Positions 1 through 8,405 of a stretch of DNA of 64,000 nucleotides are shown here, piece after piece. Each line of letters starts with the position of its first letter. Position 1 is the stretch's first letter. Both the position numbers and the translations under genes were made by a program. The notes under the pieces are model-generated. The model ran no database searches, was not told the origin of the DNA, and saw only the letters and a list, made by a program, of their open reading frames with translations. Origin of the DNA: Nocardia iowensis (GTDB lineage Bacteria; Actinomycetota; Actinomycetes; Mycobacteriales; Mycobacteriaceae); NCBI RefSeq assembly GCF_019222765.1, contig NZ_CP078145.1, forward strand, positions 8,866,001 to 8,930,000, written 5' to 3'.

Positions 1-1
1 G

Positions 2-1564
2 GTTGTGCGGCATGGCGGTTCGCTGTCCGGCGAGCACGGCGACGGCCGGGCTCGGTCGGAACTGCTCTCGCTCATGTACTCCCGTCCGGTGCTCGACGTA
101 TTCGCCGGATACAAGGCCCTTTTCGATCCGGACGATGTGCTCAATCCCGGCGTGCTGGTCGAGCCGCGACCGGTCGATGCCGACCTGCGGGTGGCCGAGC
201 TGCCACTGGTCCACGCTGCGGGCGGCTTCGCGTTCCCGCACGACAACGGCGATATCGGTACGGCAGTGCACCGCTGTGTTGGTGTCGGCAAGTGCCGCGC
301 CGATACGCGGGCCGCCGGTGGCTTCATGTGCCCGTCCTACCTGGCCACCCGGGACGAGAAGGACAGCACCAGAGGCCGGGCCAGGGTATTGCAGGAAGTG
401 GTGCGCGGCGAGCTGCCGTGGTCGTCCGACGCGGTCGCCGAATCCCTGGATCTGTGCTTGTCCTGCAAGGCTTGTCGGTCGGATTGCCCGGCGGGCGTCG
501 ACGTGGCCACCTACAAGGCCGAGGCGTTGTATCGCCGCTATCGGCACCGCCCTCGGCCGCTCGATCACTACTCGCTGGGTTGGCTGCCGCGCTGGCTGGC
601 CGTCGCGACCCGCCTACCGCGGGCCGCCAACGCGCTGGCCGAGGTCGTCGTGCTGCGCCGAATCGGGTTGCGCGCGGCGGGTATTGATCCGCGCCGCGAG
701 GTGCCGCGACTGGCGGATCGTAGTTTCCGGCGGATCTGGCGCGACCTCGGCGGCGTCGCACCGCCCATGGGGTCGGCGGGTGCGTCGGAGGACAACCCAC
801 GCACCGGTGCGGCAATGACCGAGACGCAGAGTCCAGCCAGCACCTCGGGGGACAGTGCCGATCGACCCGAGGTGATGCTGTGGATCGACACCTTCACCAA
901 CGCCTTTGATCCCGAGATCGCGCTGGCCGCGGCGCAATTGGTGCAGTCGCTCGGTTACCGGGTGCGCATTCCCGTCCGGCGGGTGTGCTGCGGACTCACC
1001 TGGATCAGCACCGGCCAGTTGGATGGGGCTCGCACACGCCTGCGTGCCACGCTGGACGCGCTCGATGAGCACGTGCGAGAAGGCGGCATCGTGGTCGGCC
1101 TGGAACCGTCCTGCACCGCCGTGCTGCGCTCGGATCTACCCGAGCTGCTACCGGACGACCCGCGCGCGGCGGCAACGGCGCAGGCTGTACGCACCCTTGC
1201 CGAATTCCTGGCCGAACAACCGAACTGGGAGCCACCGCACCGGCCCGGCCGAACAGTGGTGGTTCAGCCGCATTGTCACCAGCACGCGATTCTCGGCTTC
1301 AATGCCGATCGCCAGGTGTTAGCCACAATGGGTATCAATGTGACTGAAATCACCGGATGCTGTGGGCTGGCGGGAAACTTCGGAATGCAGAACGGCCATT
1401 ACGACATTTCGGTCGCGGTAGCGGAGAACGGTTTGTCGCCCGCATTGCGCACCGCCGGGGAGGATGCGGTATTTCTCGCGGACGGCTTCTCCTGCCGTAC
1501 CCAGGCCGCCCAGCTGGCCGGTCGCCGGGGCCGCCATCTGGCGCAGTTCCTGTTGGAGCAGTGA
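2..1564 (+). CDS. FAD-linked oxidase / Fe-S reductase fusion (GlcD-GlcF type), 5' end missing
   Basis: The frame is open to the left edge, so only the C-terminal part is visible. It starts in the end of a flavin oxidase domain: SGEHGDG (visible residues about 8-14) is the conserved C-terminal motif of glycolate and D-lactate dehydrogenases. A ferredoxin-like region follows, with cysteines at about 91, 97 and 109 and a second CxxCxxCxxxCP cluster at about 151-161. Two CCG-type cysteine motifs (CCGLTW near 325, CCGLAG near 455) then occur, as in heterodisulfide-reductase/GlcF subunits. This one-chain FAD + 4Fe-4S + CCG layout is typical of actinobacterial 2-hydroxyacid dehydrogenases that feed electrons to the respiratory chain. 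The substrate (glycolate, D-lactate or another hydroxyacid) cannot be told from the sequence. A terminator hairpin follows directly. Confidence 0.85.
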   Translation, partial: VVRHGGSLSGEHGDGRARSELLSLMYSRPVLDVFAGYKALFDPDDVLNPGVLVEPRPVDADLRVAELPLVHAAGGFAFPHDNGDIGTAVHRCVGVGKCRADTRAAGGFMCPSYLATRDEKDSTRGRARVLQEVVRGELPWSSDAVAESLDLCLSCKACRSDCPAGVDVATYKAEALYRRYRHRPRPLDHYSLGWLPRWLAVATRLPRAANALAEVVVLRRIGLRAAGIDPRREVPRLADRSFRRIWRDLGGVAPPMGSAGASEDNPRTGAAMTETQSPASTSGDSADRPEVMLWIDTFTNAFDPEIALAAAQLVQSLGYRVRIPVRRVCCGLTWISTGQLDGARTRLRATLDALDEHVREGGIVVGLEPSCTAVLRSDLPELLPDDPRAAATAQAVRTLAEFLAEQPNWEPPHRPGRTVVVQPHCHQHAILGFNADRQVLATMGINVTEITGCCGLAGNFGMQNGHYDISVAVAENGLSPALRTAGEDAVFLADGFSCRTQAAQLAGRRGRHLAQFLLEQ

Positions 1565-1570
1565 GACTTT

Positions 1571-1608
1571 CGCGCGCTCGCCGAGCCGACGGGCACGGCG
1601 AGTGCGCG
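1571..1608. terminator. Hairpin terminator between convergent genes
   Basis: A 13-bp stem (1571-1583 with 1596-1608, one G-T pair) and a 12-nt loop begin 7 nt after the dehydrogenase stop. There is no T-run. It also lies just beyond the end of the small minus-strand gene at 1616, so it may serve both. Confidence 0.5.
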
Positions 1609-1615
1609 ATACCGG

Positions 1616-1720
1616 TCAGCTGCCGAATGGCAGTGTGCCTGGCGGAATCTGGTAACCCGAGCTACCTGCGGAAACGCCACCCCAGGCGTTGAGCAACCAG
1701 TTGAGCAAGTTGGTGATCAT
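1616..1720 (-). CDS. Small 34-residue peptide with strong Shine-Dalgarno
   Basis: This is a 34-codon minus-strand reading frame starting ATG at 1720 and ending TGA at 1616. It was chosen because a near-perfect ribosome site (GGAGGT) lies 5 nt before the ATG, whereas the frame upstream of this ATG looks like random high-GC coding. The peptide begins MITNLLNWLLNAWGG: an amphipathic Leu/Trp/Asn-rich helix of about 15 residues. A Gly/Ser-rich, then Pro/Gly-rich tail follows, ending FGS. That pattern would suit a membrane-surface peptide, but no family is recognised. It sits alone, facing the dehydrogenase gene, with a terminator hairpin just past its stop. Confidence 0.55.
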   Translation of the reverse strand: MITNLLNWLLNAWGGVSAGSSGYQIPPGTLPFGS

Positions 1721-1925
1721 TCGATACCTCCATGTGGCGACTGCCAGCTGTTTGCCGATCGGAACCAATATCGCCACGTCCATTCTTCGCGTTACAAAAT
1801 ACCGTGGACCTGCTGTCATGCGGAATCGGCATCGAAAAACGATGAATTCGGTTGTGGGCAAGTGGTTCCCGATCGACTGCGGACGGGCACGCATTCCGCC
1901 GCACGCCATCGGGCAGAATGGTCCG

Positions 1926-2873
1926 ATGCGTAACGCGATGGTCGAGCCGGAGGTGGACCCAACCGGTCTGGCCAGGACCGTGACGTCCGACCGTCCGATC
2001 GACTTGGCGTGCACCATCGCGCCGCTGCGCCGTGGCGCCGGCGACCCGTGCCATCAGACCACCCGCGACGGTGCGCACTGGCACGCCTCACGCATGTCGT
2101 CGGGCCCCGTCACCTACCGGCTGACCCAGTCCGGGCCGTGCGCGGTGCACGGACAAGCGTGGGGGCCGGGTGCCCAGGAATTCCTCGACGGCCTCGATCA
2201 CATGCTGTGCCTGGACGAGGATCTGGACGGCTTCGTCCCGGACCACCCGAAGCTCGTCGAGGCGCATCGCCGCTTCCCCGGCTTGCGGATGTTGCGTACC
2301 GGCTTGGTCTTCGAGGCGTTGGTGCCCGCGGTGCTGGAGCAGAAGGTGCACACCATCTCGGCCCGTGGTTCGTGGCGAAAACTGGTGCGGCAGTTCGGCG
2401 ATCCCGCGCCGGGCCCGGCACCGGAGGGCCTGCGGCTGCCGCCCGACGCCGACACCTGGCGCCGGGTCCCGTCCTGGGCTTTCCACCGCGCCAATGTCGG
2501 GCCGCAGCGGGCGCAAACCATCGTGCGGGCCGCCCGGGTGGCGAGCTCACTGGAACGGGCGGCGGGTGTCGACCCGGCCGAGGCCGCCCGCAGGCTGCGC
2601 AGCATCCCCGGCATCGGTGTGTGGACCGCCGCCGAGACCGCTCAGCGCGCCTTCGGCGACGCGGATGCGTTGTCGGTCGGCGACTTCAACCTCGCGGCCA
2701 TCATCGGCTGGACCCTGCTCGGCCACCCCATCGACGACGACACCATGGTCGAATACCTGGAACCGCTTCGCCCGCACCGCTATCGAGCCGTCCGGCTACT
2801 GGAGATCAGCGGCCAGGCGCACAAGCCGAAATTCGGCCCGCGCACCCCACTGACCGACCACACCTGGCACTGA
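1926..2873 (+). CDS. AlkA-like DNA-3-methyladenine glycosylase (HhH-GPD family)
   Basis: Base-excision repair glycosylase of 315 residues that would remove alkylated purines from DNA in the cytoplasm. A helix-hairpin-helix is seen around residues 222-240 (IPGIGVWTA), followed by the family's catalytic aspartate in SVGDFN (about Asp253), the layout of AlkA and other HhH-GPD proteins. An upstream stretch in the same frame reads open, but the ATG at 1926 is the first start giving a normal N-terminus; ATG 1938 is an alternative. It has no N-terminal Ada-type regulatory domain. It stands alone and converges on a TetR gene, with a tandem repeat between the two stops. Confidence 0.82.
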   Translation: MRNAMVEPEVDPTGLARTVTSDRPIDLACTIAPLRRGAGDPCHQTTRDGAHWHASRMSSGPVTYRLTQSGPCAVHGQAWGPGAQEFLDGLDHMLCLDEDLDGFVPDHPKLVEAHRRFPGLRMLRTGLVFEALVPAVLEQKVHTISARGSWRKLVRQFGDPAPGPAPEGLRLPPDADTWRRVPSWAFHRANVGPQRAQTIVRAARVASSLERAAGVDPAEAARRLRSIPGIGVWTAAETAQRAFGDADALSVGDFNLAAIIGWTLLGHPIDDDTMVEYLEPLRPHRYRAVRLLEISGQAHKPKFGPRTPLTDHTWH

Positions 2874-2882
2874 AACGAGCTG

Positions 2883-3025
2883 GGGCTCAGCCCCGGTGTA
2901 ATCGGGCTCAGCCCCGGTGTAATCGGGCTCAGCCCCGGTGTAATCGGGCTCAGCCCCGGCTTGATCGAGTTCAGCCCCGGCTCAATCGAGTTCAGCCACC
3001 GGCGTAATCGGGCTCAGCCCCGGCG
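2883..3025. repeat. 21-bp direct repeats, each containing a small palindrome
   Basis: Three near-identical units of 21 bp (2883-2903, 2904-2924, 2925-2945) read GGGCTCAGCCCCGGTGTAATC. Two diverged 21-bp units, one 22-bp unit and a partial unit follow. Each carries GGGCT-C-AGCCC, a short inverted repeat. The array fills the whole gap between the glycosylase and TetR stop codons, and its last copy holds the TetR stop codon (3014-3016). It could act as a clustered transcription end for both genes. Slippage is the likely origin. Confidence 0.85.
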
Positions 3026-3730
3026 GGCGTTCAGTCCGTCCAGGACGCGATCCAAGCCGTAGCGGAACTTCCGGTCCCGGCGCTCGGTCGGGTTCATGTC
3101 CCAGTCGTCCTGCTGGAACCTCGGATAGTCCTTGGCCGCCTCCTCGGCGGCGGGTCGCAATTGGTCGATCAGCTCCTGTTCCGTCTGGCCGGTCCGGGCC
3201 AGCAGTGCGAGCCAAGCCGCCTCGCTGATCCCCATCCCGACGACATAACTCATCACGGCACTGATGGCGTCGCCCGCCTCCGCCGCCGGAAAGCCGCCCG
3301 CTTCGAATAGCCCGACCAGACCGTCGTTGAGACGCATGACGTTCGGGCCGAGGTAGGACAGCCCGACCTGGCCGAGCGTCGACGCCATCCACGGGTGCCG
3401 CAGGATCATCGCGCGCATGCTTTCGGCGCAGGTCTCGGTTGCCGTGCGCCAGTCCGCCGGATCGGCGATCTCGGGCACCCGGATCTCGCCGTAGACCTCG
3501 TCGACGACCAGCTCAATGAGCTCGTCTCGATTGGCGACGTGCCGGTAGAGCGAGGTCGCACCGGCATTCAGCCGGGCGCCGAGCTGGCGCATCGTCAGCG
3601 CTTCCATGCCTTCGGAATCCAGCAAGCCGACCGCCTCGGCGACGATCTGTTCCCTGGTCAGAGCCGGTTGTTCGCGGCCACGGCGCGGTCGCGTCCATAC
3701 CGATCCGATCTGCTGCTTTTCGACGGCCAC
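3014..3730 (-). CDS. TetR-family repressor (TetR_C type) of the adjacent MFS exporter
   Basis: A 238-residue TetR-like regulator. The start is GTG at 3730, chosen because GGAAGGAG lies 5 nt upstream; the longer frame beyond it runs through the divergent promoter. After a basic N-terminus (WTRPRRGREQ) comes the DNA-binding HTH (residues about 22-65, with SLYRHVANRDELI as the recognition-helix region). The larger C-terminal ligand domain resembles the TetR_C class. It is divergent from an MFS exporter and separated by 126 nt holding a long palindrome, the standard layout for a repressor controlling itself and a drug-efflux pump. Its last codons lie in the 21-bp repeat array, so its C-terminus may differ from relatives. 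Confidence 0.88.
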   Translation of the reverse strand: MAVEKQQIGSVWTRPRRGREQPALTREQIVAEAVGLLDSEGMEALTMRQLGARLNAGATSLYRHVANRDELIELVVDEVYGEIRVPEIADPADWRTATETCAESMRAMILRHPWMASTLGQVGLSYLGPNVMRLNDGLVGLFEAGGFPAAEAGDAISAVMSYVVGMGISEAAWLALLARTGQTEQELIDQLRPAAEEAAKDYPRFQQDDWDMNPTERRDRKFRYGLDRVLDGLNARRG

Positions 3731-3778
3731 GTCGACTCCTTCCGTTGCCACCGAGCATAGCGCACGATGTTCGCACTT

Positions 3779-3833
3779 GCGTACAGCCAGAAACGATGCG
3801 TACTGTGTTCGCAACAAGAGAACACCGTACGCA
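3779..3833. promoter_or_regulatory. Long palindromic operator between tetR and MFS exporter
   Basis: TGCGTAC (3797-3803) plus GTGTTC (3805-3810) are mirrored by GAACAC (3820-3825) plus GTACGCA (3827-3833). This gives a 14-nt arm with one mismatch around a 9-nt spacer. An extra half site TTGCGTAC lies at about 3778-3785. The position between divergent starts (3730 and 3857) makes it the obvious binding site for the adjacent TetR protein. Confidence 0.75.
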
Positions 3834-3856
3834 ACACCGTGAGAAGAGAGTTTCCG

Positions 3857-5377
3857 ATGGACGCGATGGACACCCGCAATCCGAAGCGCTGGTGGATTCT
3901 GATCGTGCTGTGCCTCAGCACGCTGGTCCTGGTCATCGACAACTTCGTGCTGGCCGTGGCGGTACCGCCGCTGGCCGAGGACCTGAACGCGAGCGCACAG
4001 GACATCCAATGGATCCTGGATTCCTACATCCTGGTGTTCGCGGGCCTGCTGCTCACCTCAGGCAGTCTCGCCGACCGGTTCGGCAGGCGCCGGGTGATGA
4101 TCATCGGTCTGGTGTTGTTCGGCGTGGCTTCACTCGGCGCCACGCTGGCCACGAGCGCGATCGAGTTGATCGCGGCGCGCACGGTGATGGGCATCGGTGG
4201 CGCGCTGGTGCTGCCGAGCACGCTGTCCATCCTGATCACCGTGTTCGACGACGCGGAACGGCGCAAGGCGATGAGCTTCTGGAGCGCCGCCTCGGTGCTC
4301 GGGCTGGTCGGCGGACCGGTGCTCGGCGGCGTGCTGATCGCGCACTTCTGGTGGGGCGCGGCGTTTTTGATCAACATTCCGGTGGCCGCCATTGCCATTG
4401 TCGCCGCGCTGGTGCTGATGCCGGAATCGAAGGGACCGTGGACCGCGCCGGACGTGCCGGGTGCGCTGCTGTCGATGATCGGGATGACCGCGCTGGTGTG
4501 GACCATCATCGAATTCCCCAAGGGCGGTTTCGATCACGCTTCCACGCTGATCACGATGGCCGTCGCCGTCGTCAGTCTGGTCGCCTTCGTGGTGTGGGAG
4601 AAGCGGGTCGAGCATCCGATGGTTCCGCTGAACCTGTTCCGCAACCGTGACTTCGCCGGTGGCAGCCTGTCGCTCACCCTGGTCCAGGTCGCCAACGGCG
4701 GGCTGCTGCTCGTGCTGACCCAGTACCTGCAGTTCGTGCTCGGCTACTCGCCCACCGAGGCCGGATTGGCCTTCATCCCGATGATGGCCGCCTCCATCGT
4801 GTTCAACGGGCTCGGCGCGGGCCTTGGCAGCAAGGTCGGCAACCGCACGCTTGCCGTCACCGGCATGCTGGTCTCGTCCGTCGGTCTCGGCCTGCTGGCC
4901 GGACTCGGCCCGGACAGCGGCTTCGGCGTGCTCACCGTCGCGCTGATCGTGCTCGGGGCCGGTGCCGGCTTGGCGCAGCCCGCGGCGATCGCCGCGCTGA
5001 TGGGCGCCGTTCCAGCGGAGCAGGCGGGTGTCGGGTCCGCGCTGAACGACACCATTCAGCAGGCGGGCGCCGCCCTCGGCATCGCGGTGCTCGGCAGCAT
5101 TCTGGCCAGCACCTTCACCGGCAACATGCCGGATTCGGCCCCCGAGATCGCCCGCACCTCGATCGGCGACGCGCTGGCCCTGGCCGCCCGCACCGGCGAC
5201 ACCGAGCTGGTCGCGGTCGCCCGGGAGGCCTTCACCACCGCCATGTCGACCAGCTTCCTCGCTGGTGGCACCGGAATCTTGGCCGGTGCGATCGTCGCGC
5301 TGATCGTCATGCGCAACAACAAGACCGCCCCGGCGGACGTGGATGGCCCGCTCGAAGAGGCGGCACTGGTCAAGTAG
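3857..5377 (+). CDS. DHA2-type MFS drug exporter (14 TM)
   Basis: Inner-membrane proton antiporter of 506 residues. The N-terminus WWILIVLCLSTLVLVIDN leads into about 14 hydrophobic segments. Motif A (GSLADRFGRRRV, about residues 70-81) and the antiporter motif C region (GLVGGPVLGG) are present. This matches the DHA2 family (QacA, LfrA, Stp), which expels cationic dyes, antibiotics or antiseptics. Start ATG 3857 was chosen because the frame upstream overlaps the operator; the purine-rich GAGAAGAGAG precedes it. It is paired with the divergent TetR, so expression is probably induced when an exported compound binds that repressor. A strong terminator follows. The substrate is unknown. Confidence 0.9.
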   Translation: MDAMDTRNPKRWWILIVLCLSTLVLVIDNFVLAVAVPPLAEDLNASAQDIQWILDSYILVFAGLLLTSGSLADRFGRRRVMIIGLVLFGVASLGATLATSAIELIAARTVMGIGGALVLPSTLSILITVFDDAERRKAMSFWSAASVLGLVGGPVLGGVLIAHFWWGAAFLINIPVAAIAIVAALVLMPESKGPWTAPDVPGALLSMIGMTALVWTIIEFPKGGFDHASTLITMAVAVVSLVAFVVWEKRVEHPMVPLNLFRNRDFAGGSLSLTLVQVANGGLLLVLTQYLQFVLGYSPTEAGLAFIPMMAASIVFNGLGAGLGSKVGNRTLAVTGMLVSSVGLGLLAGLGPDSGFGVLTVALIVLGAGAGLAQPAAIAALMGAVPAEQAGVGSALNDTIQQAGAALGIAVLGSILASTFTGNMPDSAPEIARTSIGDALALAARTGDTELVAVAREAFTTAMSTSFLAGGTGILAGAIVALIVMRNNKTAPADVDGPLEEAALVK

Positions 5378-5398
5378 GACAACCGAATTCAGCGAAAA

Positions 5399-5435
5399 CC
5401 TGCCCGATCAGCACTGCTGGTCGGGCAGGTCTTTT
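5399..5435. terminator. Intrinsic terminator after MFS exporter
   Basis: CCTGCCCGATCAGCA pairs with TGCTGGTCGGGCAGG (one G-T pair) and is followed by TCTTTT. It lies between convergent genes and can end both the exporter and the reductase transcripts. Confidence 0.8.
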
Positions 5436-5443
5436 CGGTCCGT

Positions 5444-6439
5444 TCAGAATTCGCCGAGGACGCTGAAAACGGTACGGCCGGTGTGGGTGCCGCCGAGGAT
5501 GGACTGCAGGACCTTCGACGCGTCGGTGACCGGCGCGAACTGGGTCAGCGTCGAAAGGTGCTGTGGTCGAAGCTCATTGCCGAGGCGGGTCCACAATTCG
5601 CGGCGCTTCTCGATCGGCACGAAGGCGGAGTCGATGCCGAGCAGGGCGACGTTGCGCAGGATGAACGGCATGACTGTGGTCGGCAGGTCGGAACCGCCGG
5701 TCAGTCCGCTGACCGCGACCGCGCCGCCGTAGCCGATGGCGCTGAGGATGTAGGCGAGCGACTTGCCGCCGACACTGTCCACCGCCGAGGCCCACCGGGC
5801 CTTGGTCAACGGCCGCGGCTTGGCTTCGGGATCCTCGGGCAGGCGGCCGATGACCTCGTTGGCGCCGAGTTCGCTGAGCAGATCGCCCGCGTCGGTCTTG
5901 CCGGTGGAGGCGACGATCTCGTAGCCGAGGCCGGACAGGATGTCGATGCTCACGCTGCCGACACCACCGGTCGCACCGGTGACCAGCACCGCGCCCGCCT
6001 CCGGGGTGAGTCCCCGGTCGAGCAGGGCTTGCACGCTCAGCGCCGCGGTGAAACCGGCGGTGCCGAGCGCGGCGGCGTCCCGCGGGCTCAGGCCGTCGAG
6101 CTTCACCACCCAGTCGGCGGGCACCCTGGCGTACTCGGCGTACCCGCCGTGGTGCGCGACCCCGATGTCGTAGCCGTGTGCGACCACCAGGTCGCCGGGG
6201 GCGAAATCGTCGTCCTCGGAGGAGACCACCTCGCCGGTGATATCGATGCCGGGAATGATCGGATATTTCCGCACCACCCCGCCGCCGGGTGTGATCGCCA
6301 GCCCGTCCTTGTAGTTCGCGCTGGAGAAGTGCACCTTGATCGTCACCTCACCCGGCCCGAGGAATTCCTCGCCCACCTCCTGCTTGGTGAGAACGATCCC
6401 GCCGTCAGATTCATGCGCCACCATCGCCCAGAACTCCAT
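5444..6439 (-). CDS. YhdH/YhfP-family quinone oxidoreductase (acrylyl-CoA reductase-like)
   Basis: A medium-chain dehydrogenase/reductase of about 331 residues, the normal size for YhdH/AcuI. The GroES-like N-terminal half carries SANYKDGLAITPGGG and the typical YPIIPGIDITGEV. The Rossmann half has VTGATGGVGS (about residues 150-160), the NADPH-binding glycine motif of this subfamily. No zinc-ligand cysteines are seen, as expected for the group. Family members reduce the C=C bond of acrylyl-CoA or similar enones with NADPH. Start ATG 6439 (MEFWAM) gives family length; no clear ribosome site is visible and ATG 6451 or 6430 is possible. It is a single gene converging on the exporter. Confidence 0.85.
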   Translation of the reverse strand: MEFWAMVAHESDGGIVLTKQEVGEEFLGPGEVTIKVHFSSANYKDGLAITPGGGVVRKYPIIPGIDITGEVVSSEDDDFAPGDLVVAHGYDIGVAHHGGYAEYARVPADWVVKLDGLSPRDAAALGTAGFTAALSVQALLDRGLTPEAGAVLVTGATGGVGSVSIDILSGLGYEIVASTGKTDAGDLLSELGANEVIGRLPEDPEAKPRPLTKARWASAVDSVGGKSLAYILSAIGYGGAVAVSGLTGGSDLPTTVMPFILRNVALLGIDSAFVPIEKRRELWTRLGNELRPQHLSTLTQFAPVTDASKVLQSILGGTHTGRTVFSVLGEF

Positions 6440-6553
6440 GCCGACGAGCATACGAGCGTTGCCGCCCACCTGGACAGATCCCGACGTCTGTCGCACGCCC
6501 GCGTTGTCGGGGTGCACAGCTTGTGTGTGCGGCTGACACAGACGGGATGCGGA

Positions 6554-7623
6554 CTACTCCGGGACGAGTTCGAGGCGGACGCCGAGGAGGCGGACGGGGC
6601 GGTCGATGTCGAAGCGGTCGATGATGCGGAGCGCGGTTTCGGCGATTTCGGCGGGATCGATGGTGGGCGCTGGCAGCTTTTCTTGTTTGCTCCGGGTGAA
6701 GAAGGTGTTGGTCCGGACGGTCACCGAGACCCGGGTGCCGATGCGGCCCGCTTCGGCCATTTCCTCGGCGACCTCGGTGGCCAGCCGCGCGACCTGGTCG
6801 CGAATCTCGGCCGGATCGGTGAGGTCACGAGGAAAGGTTTCGGACTTGCTGCGGCCCACCGGGACTCGCGGTTCGGTGGTGACGTCGGTGTCGCCTTTGC
6901 CGTGGCCGAGGACCCAGAGGTGGGGCCGGTCGTCGGGCCGAATTCGGCGGCCAGGCGCTGCCGGTCGGCGGCCATCAGGTCGGCGACGGTGCTGATGCCG
7001 AGGTCGGCGAGGCGACTGGCGATCCGGGTTCCGATGCCCCACAGGGCATTTGTCGGGCGGTGTGCCATCACCTCGGTCCAGTTCGCGGCGGTGAGGCGGA
7101 AGACGCCGGCGGCCGCGCCCGCATCGGTGGCCGGTCCGGCGGCGGACTTGCCGGTCGATTTGGCGAACCCGGTGGCCAGTTTGGCGGTGAGCTTGTTGTC
7201 GCCGATGCCGATCGAGCAGGACAGCTCCAATTGCTCGATCGCGCCGCGGATCTCGCGGGCCAGTGCCTCCGGGTCGTCGGTGTCGGCGGCGAGGAAGGCC
7301 TCGTCCCAGCCCCACACCTCGACGCGGCCGGGGAAGGTCCGCAGCAGCGACATGACCTCGTCCGACGCCTCCTCGTAGCAGGCCATGTCCAGGGGCAGGA
7401 ACACGCCTTCGGGACATTTGCGCTGCGCGCTACGCAACGCCATCCCGGCCCGGACGCCGAACGCGCGCGCCGGGTAGGAGGCACAGGTGACCACCTTGCG
7501 CGGCTCGGTCGGGTCGCCGTTGCCGCCGACGATGACGGGCAGGCCGCGCAACTCCGGGTGCCGGCGAAACTCCACCGCCGCCTGGAACTGGTCGAGATCG
7601 ACATGCAACAGCCACCTGGCCAT
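6554..7623 (-). pseudogene. DinB2-type Y-family DNA polymerase, disrupted by one frameshift
   Basis: Homologous to mycobacterial DinB2 (Rv3056 type), translesion polymerase IV. From ATG 7623 the chain reads HVDLDQF (metal ligands Asp9 and Asp11), CASYPARAFGVRAGM, VWGWDEAF (Asp107, Glu108) and a normal palm/fingers. The frame then breaks at a run of G at 6922-6925 (C on the coding strand, residue about 233). The little-finger part continues in another frame (from HLWVLGHGKGDTDV to VRLLGVRLELVPE, stop 6554). One extra C would restore a full 356-residue enzyme, so this may be a sequencing error or a recent mutation. The steric-gate position (residue 14) is Gln, where E. coli DinB has Phe and M. 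smegmatis DinB2 has Leu. Confidence 0.85.
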
Positions 7624-7749
7624 ATGACCGTCATACCGCACCGGGGTGACAAGCAGCCGGCATTCCGCTCCGATGGCCCGCTGACGGCGGTGCGCGGGTG
7701 CGGCAACCGGCCTACGATTTCGGTGAGCATGAAAAGGGGGAGCATCCCG

Positions 7750-8355
7750 ATGACCGATGCACAGGACAAGCCCGCCCCGCCGCCTGCCGTCCGGGTCGGG
7801 CACGCCGACCGGGAAATCGCCGCACGGCAGCTGCACCTCGCGGTCGAAGAGGGGCGACTCGATCTGATGGAGCTGGACCGACGGCTCGTCACGGTCTATA
7901 CGGCGCGGACGACCGATGAGCTGATGGCCGTCACGGCGGATCTGCCTGCGCACGCCATGGCGCGGGAGCCGATCGAGTTGCGCATCGGCAGCGGGTCGCG
8001 CACGAAGGCCGGTCAGTGGATCGTGCCCGCCGAGATCACCGCCGAATGCAGTTCCGGCACCATCAAAATCAATTTCACCCAGACCCTCTGCCCCCATCGC
8101 GAGGTGGTGCTGCACGCGTCCGTCGGCTCCGGCACCATCAAGCTGATCGTGCCGCGCGGCTGGCTGGTCGACGTCGACCGGGTGCAGACCAAAAGCGGCG
8201 ACGTGCGGAACAAGGCCACCGGGCCGGTACTGCCCGGCGCGCCGCTGCTTCGCATCGACGGCCGAGTCGGTTCCGGCGGGCTCATCGTGAAGTACCCGCG
8301 CCGTCCGAGGCGTTCCTTCCTGGAGTGGCTGCGGGGACGACCACGGCCTGCCTGA
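7750..8355 (+). CDS. DUF1707 domain protein
   Basis: A 201-residue protein with an N-terminal DUF1707 domain (about residues 17-70: RVGHADREIAARQLHLAVEEGRLDLMELDRR...YTARTTDEL split over helices). A beta-rich C-terminal half follows, with repeats of the type SSGTIKI, GSGTIKL and GSGGLIV that resembles the LiaF-like/DUF2154 beta-helix. No membrane segment or signal peptide is seen. The ATG at 7750 is preferred over the in-frame ATG at 7729 because AGGGGGAG lies 7 nt before it. DUF1707 proteins are common in actinobacteria but their role is not established; a link with envelope stress sensing is only a guess from the C-terminal similarity. Confidence 0.75.
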   Translation: MTDAQDKPAPPPAVRVGHADREIAARQLHLAVEEGRLDLMELDRRLVTVYTARTTDELMAVTADLPAHAMAREPIELRIGSGSRTKAGQWIVPAEITAECSSGTIKINFTQTLCPHREVVLHASVGSGTIKLIVPRGWLVDVDRVQTKSGDVRNKATGPVLPGAPLLRIDGRVGSGGLIVKYPRRPRRSFLEWLRGRPRPA

Positions 8356-8405
8356 CCTTCTCCTGGGCCGTCCGTTCCTGCGTCGGCCATTGCGTTGTCC
8401 AAAAA

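Noticed and set aside
2883..3025. Possible CRISPR array
   Set aside because: The repeats abut directly with no unique spacers and there are no cas genes; it is a simple tandem repeat.
5483..7378. 631-codon plus-strand frame opposite the YhdH and dinB genes
   Set aside because: Shadow of two real minus-strand genes; no start signal or recognisable domain.
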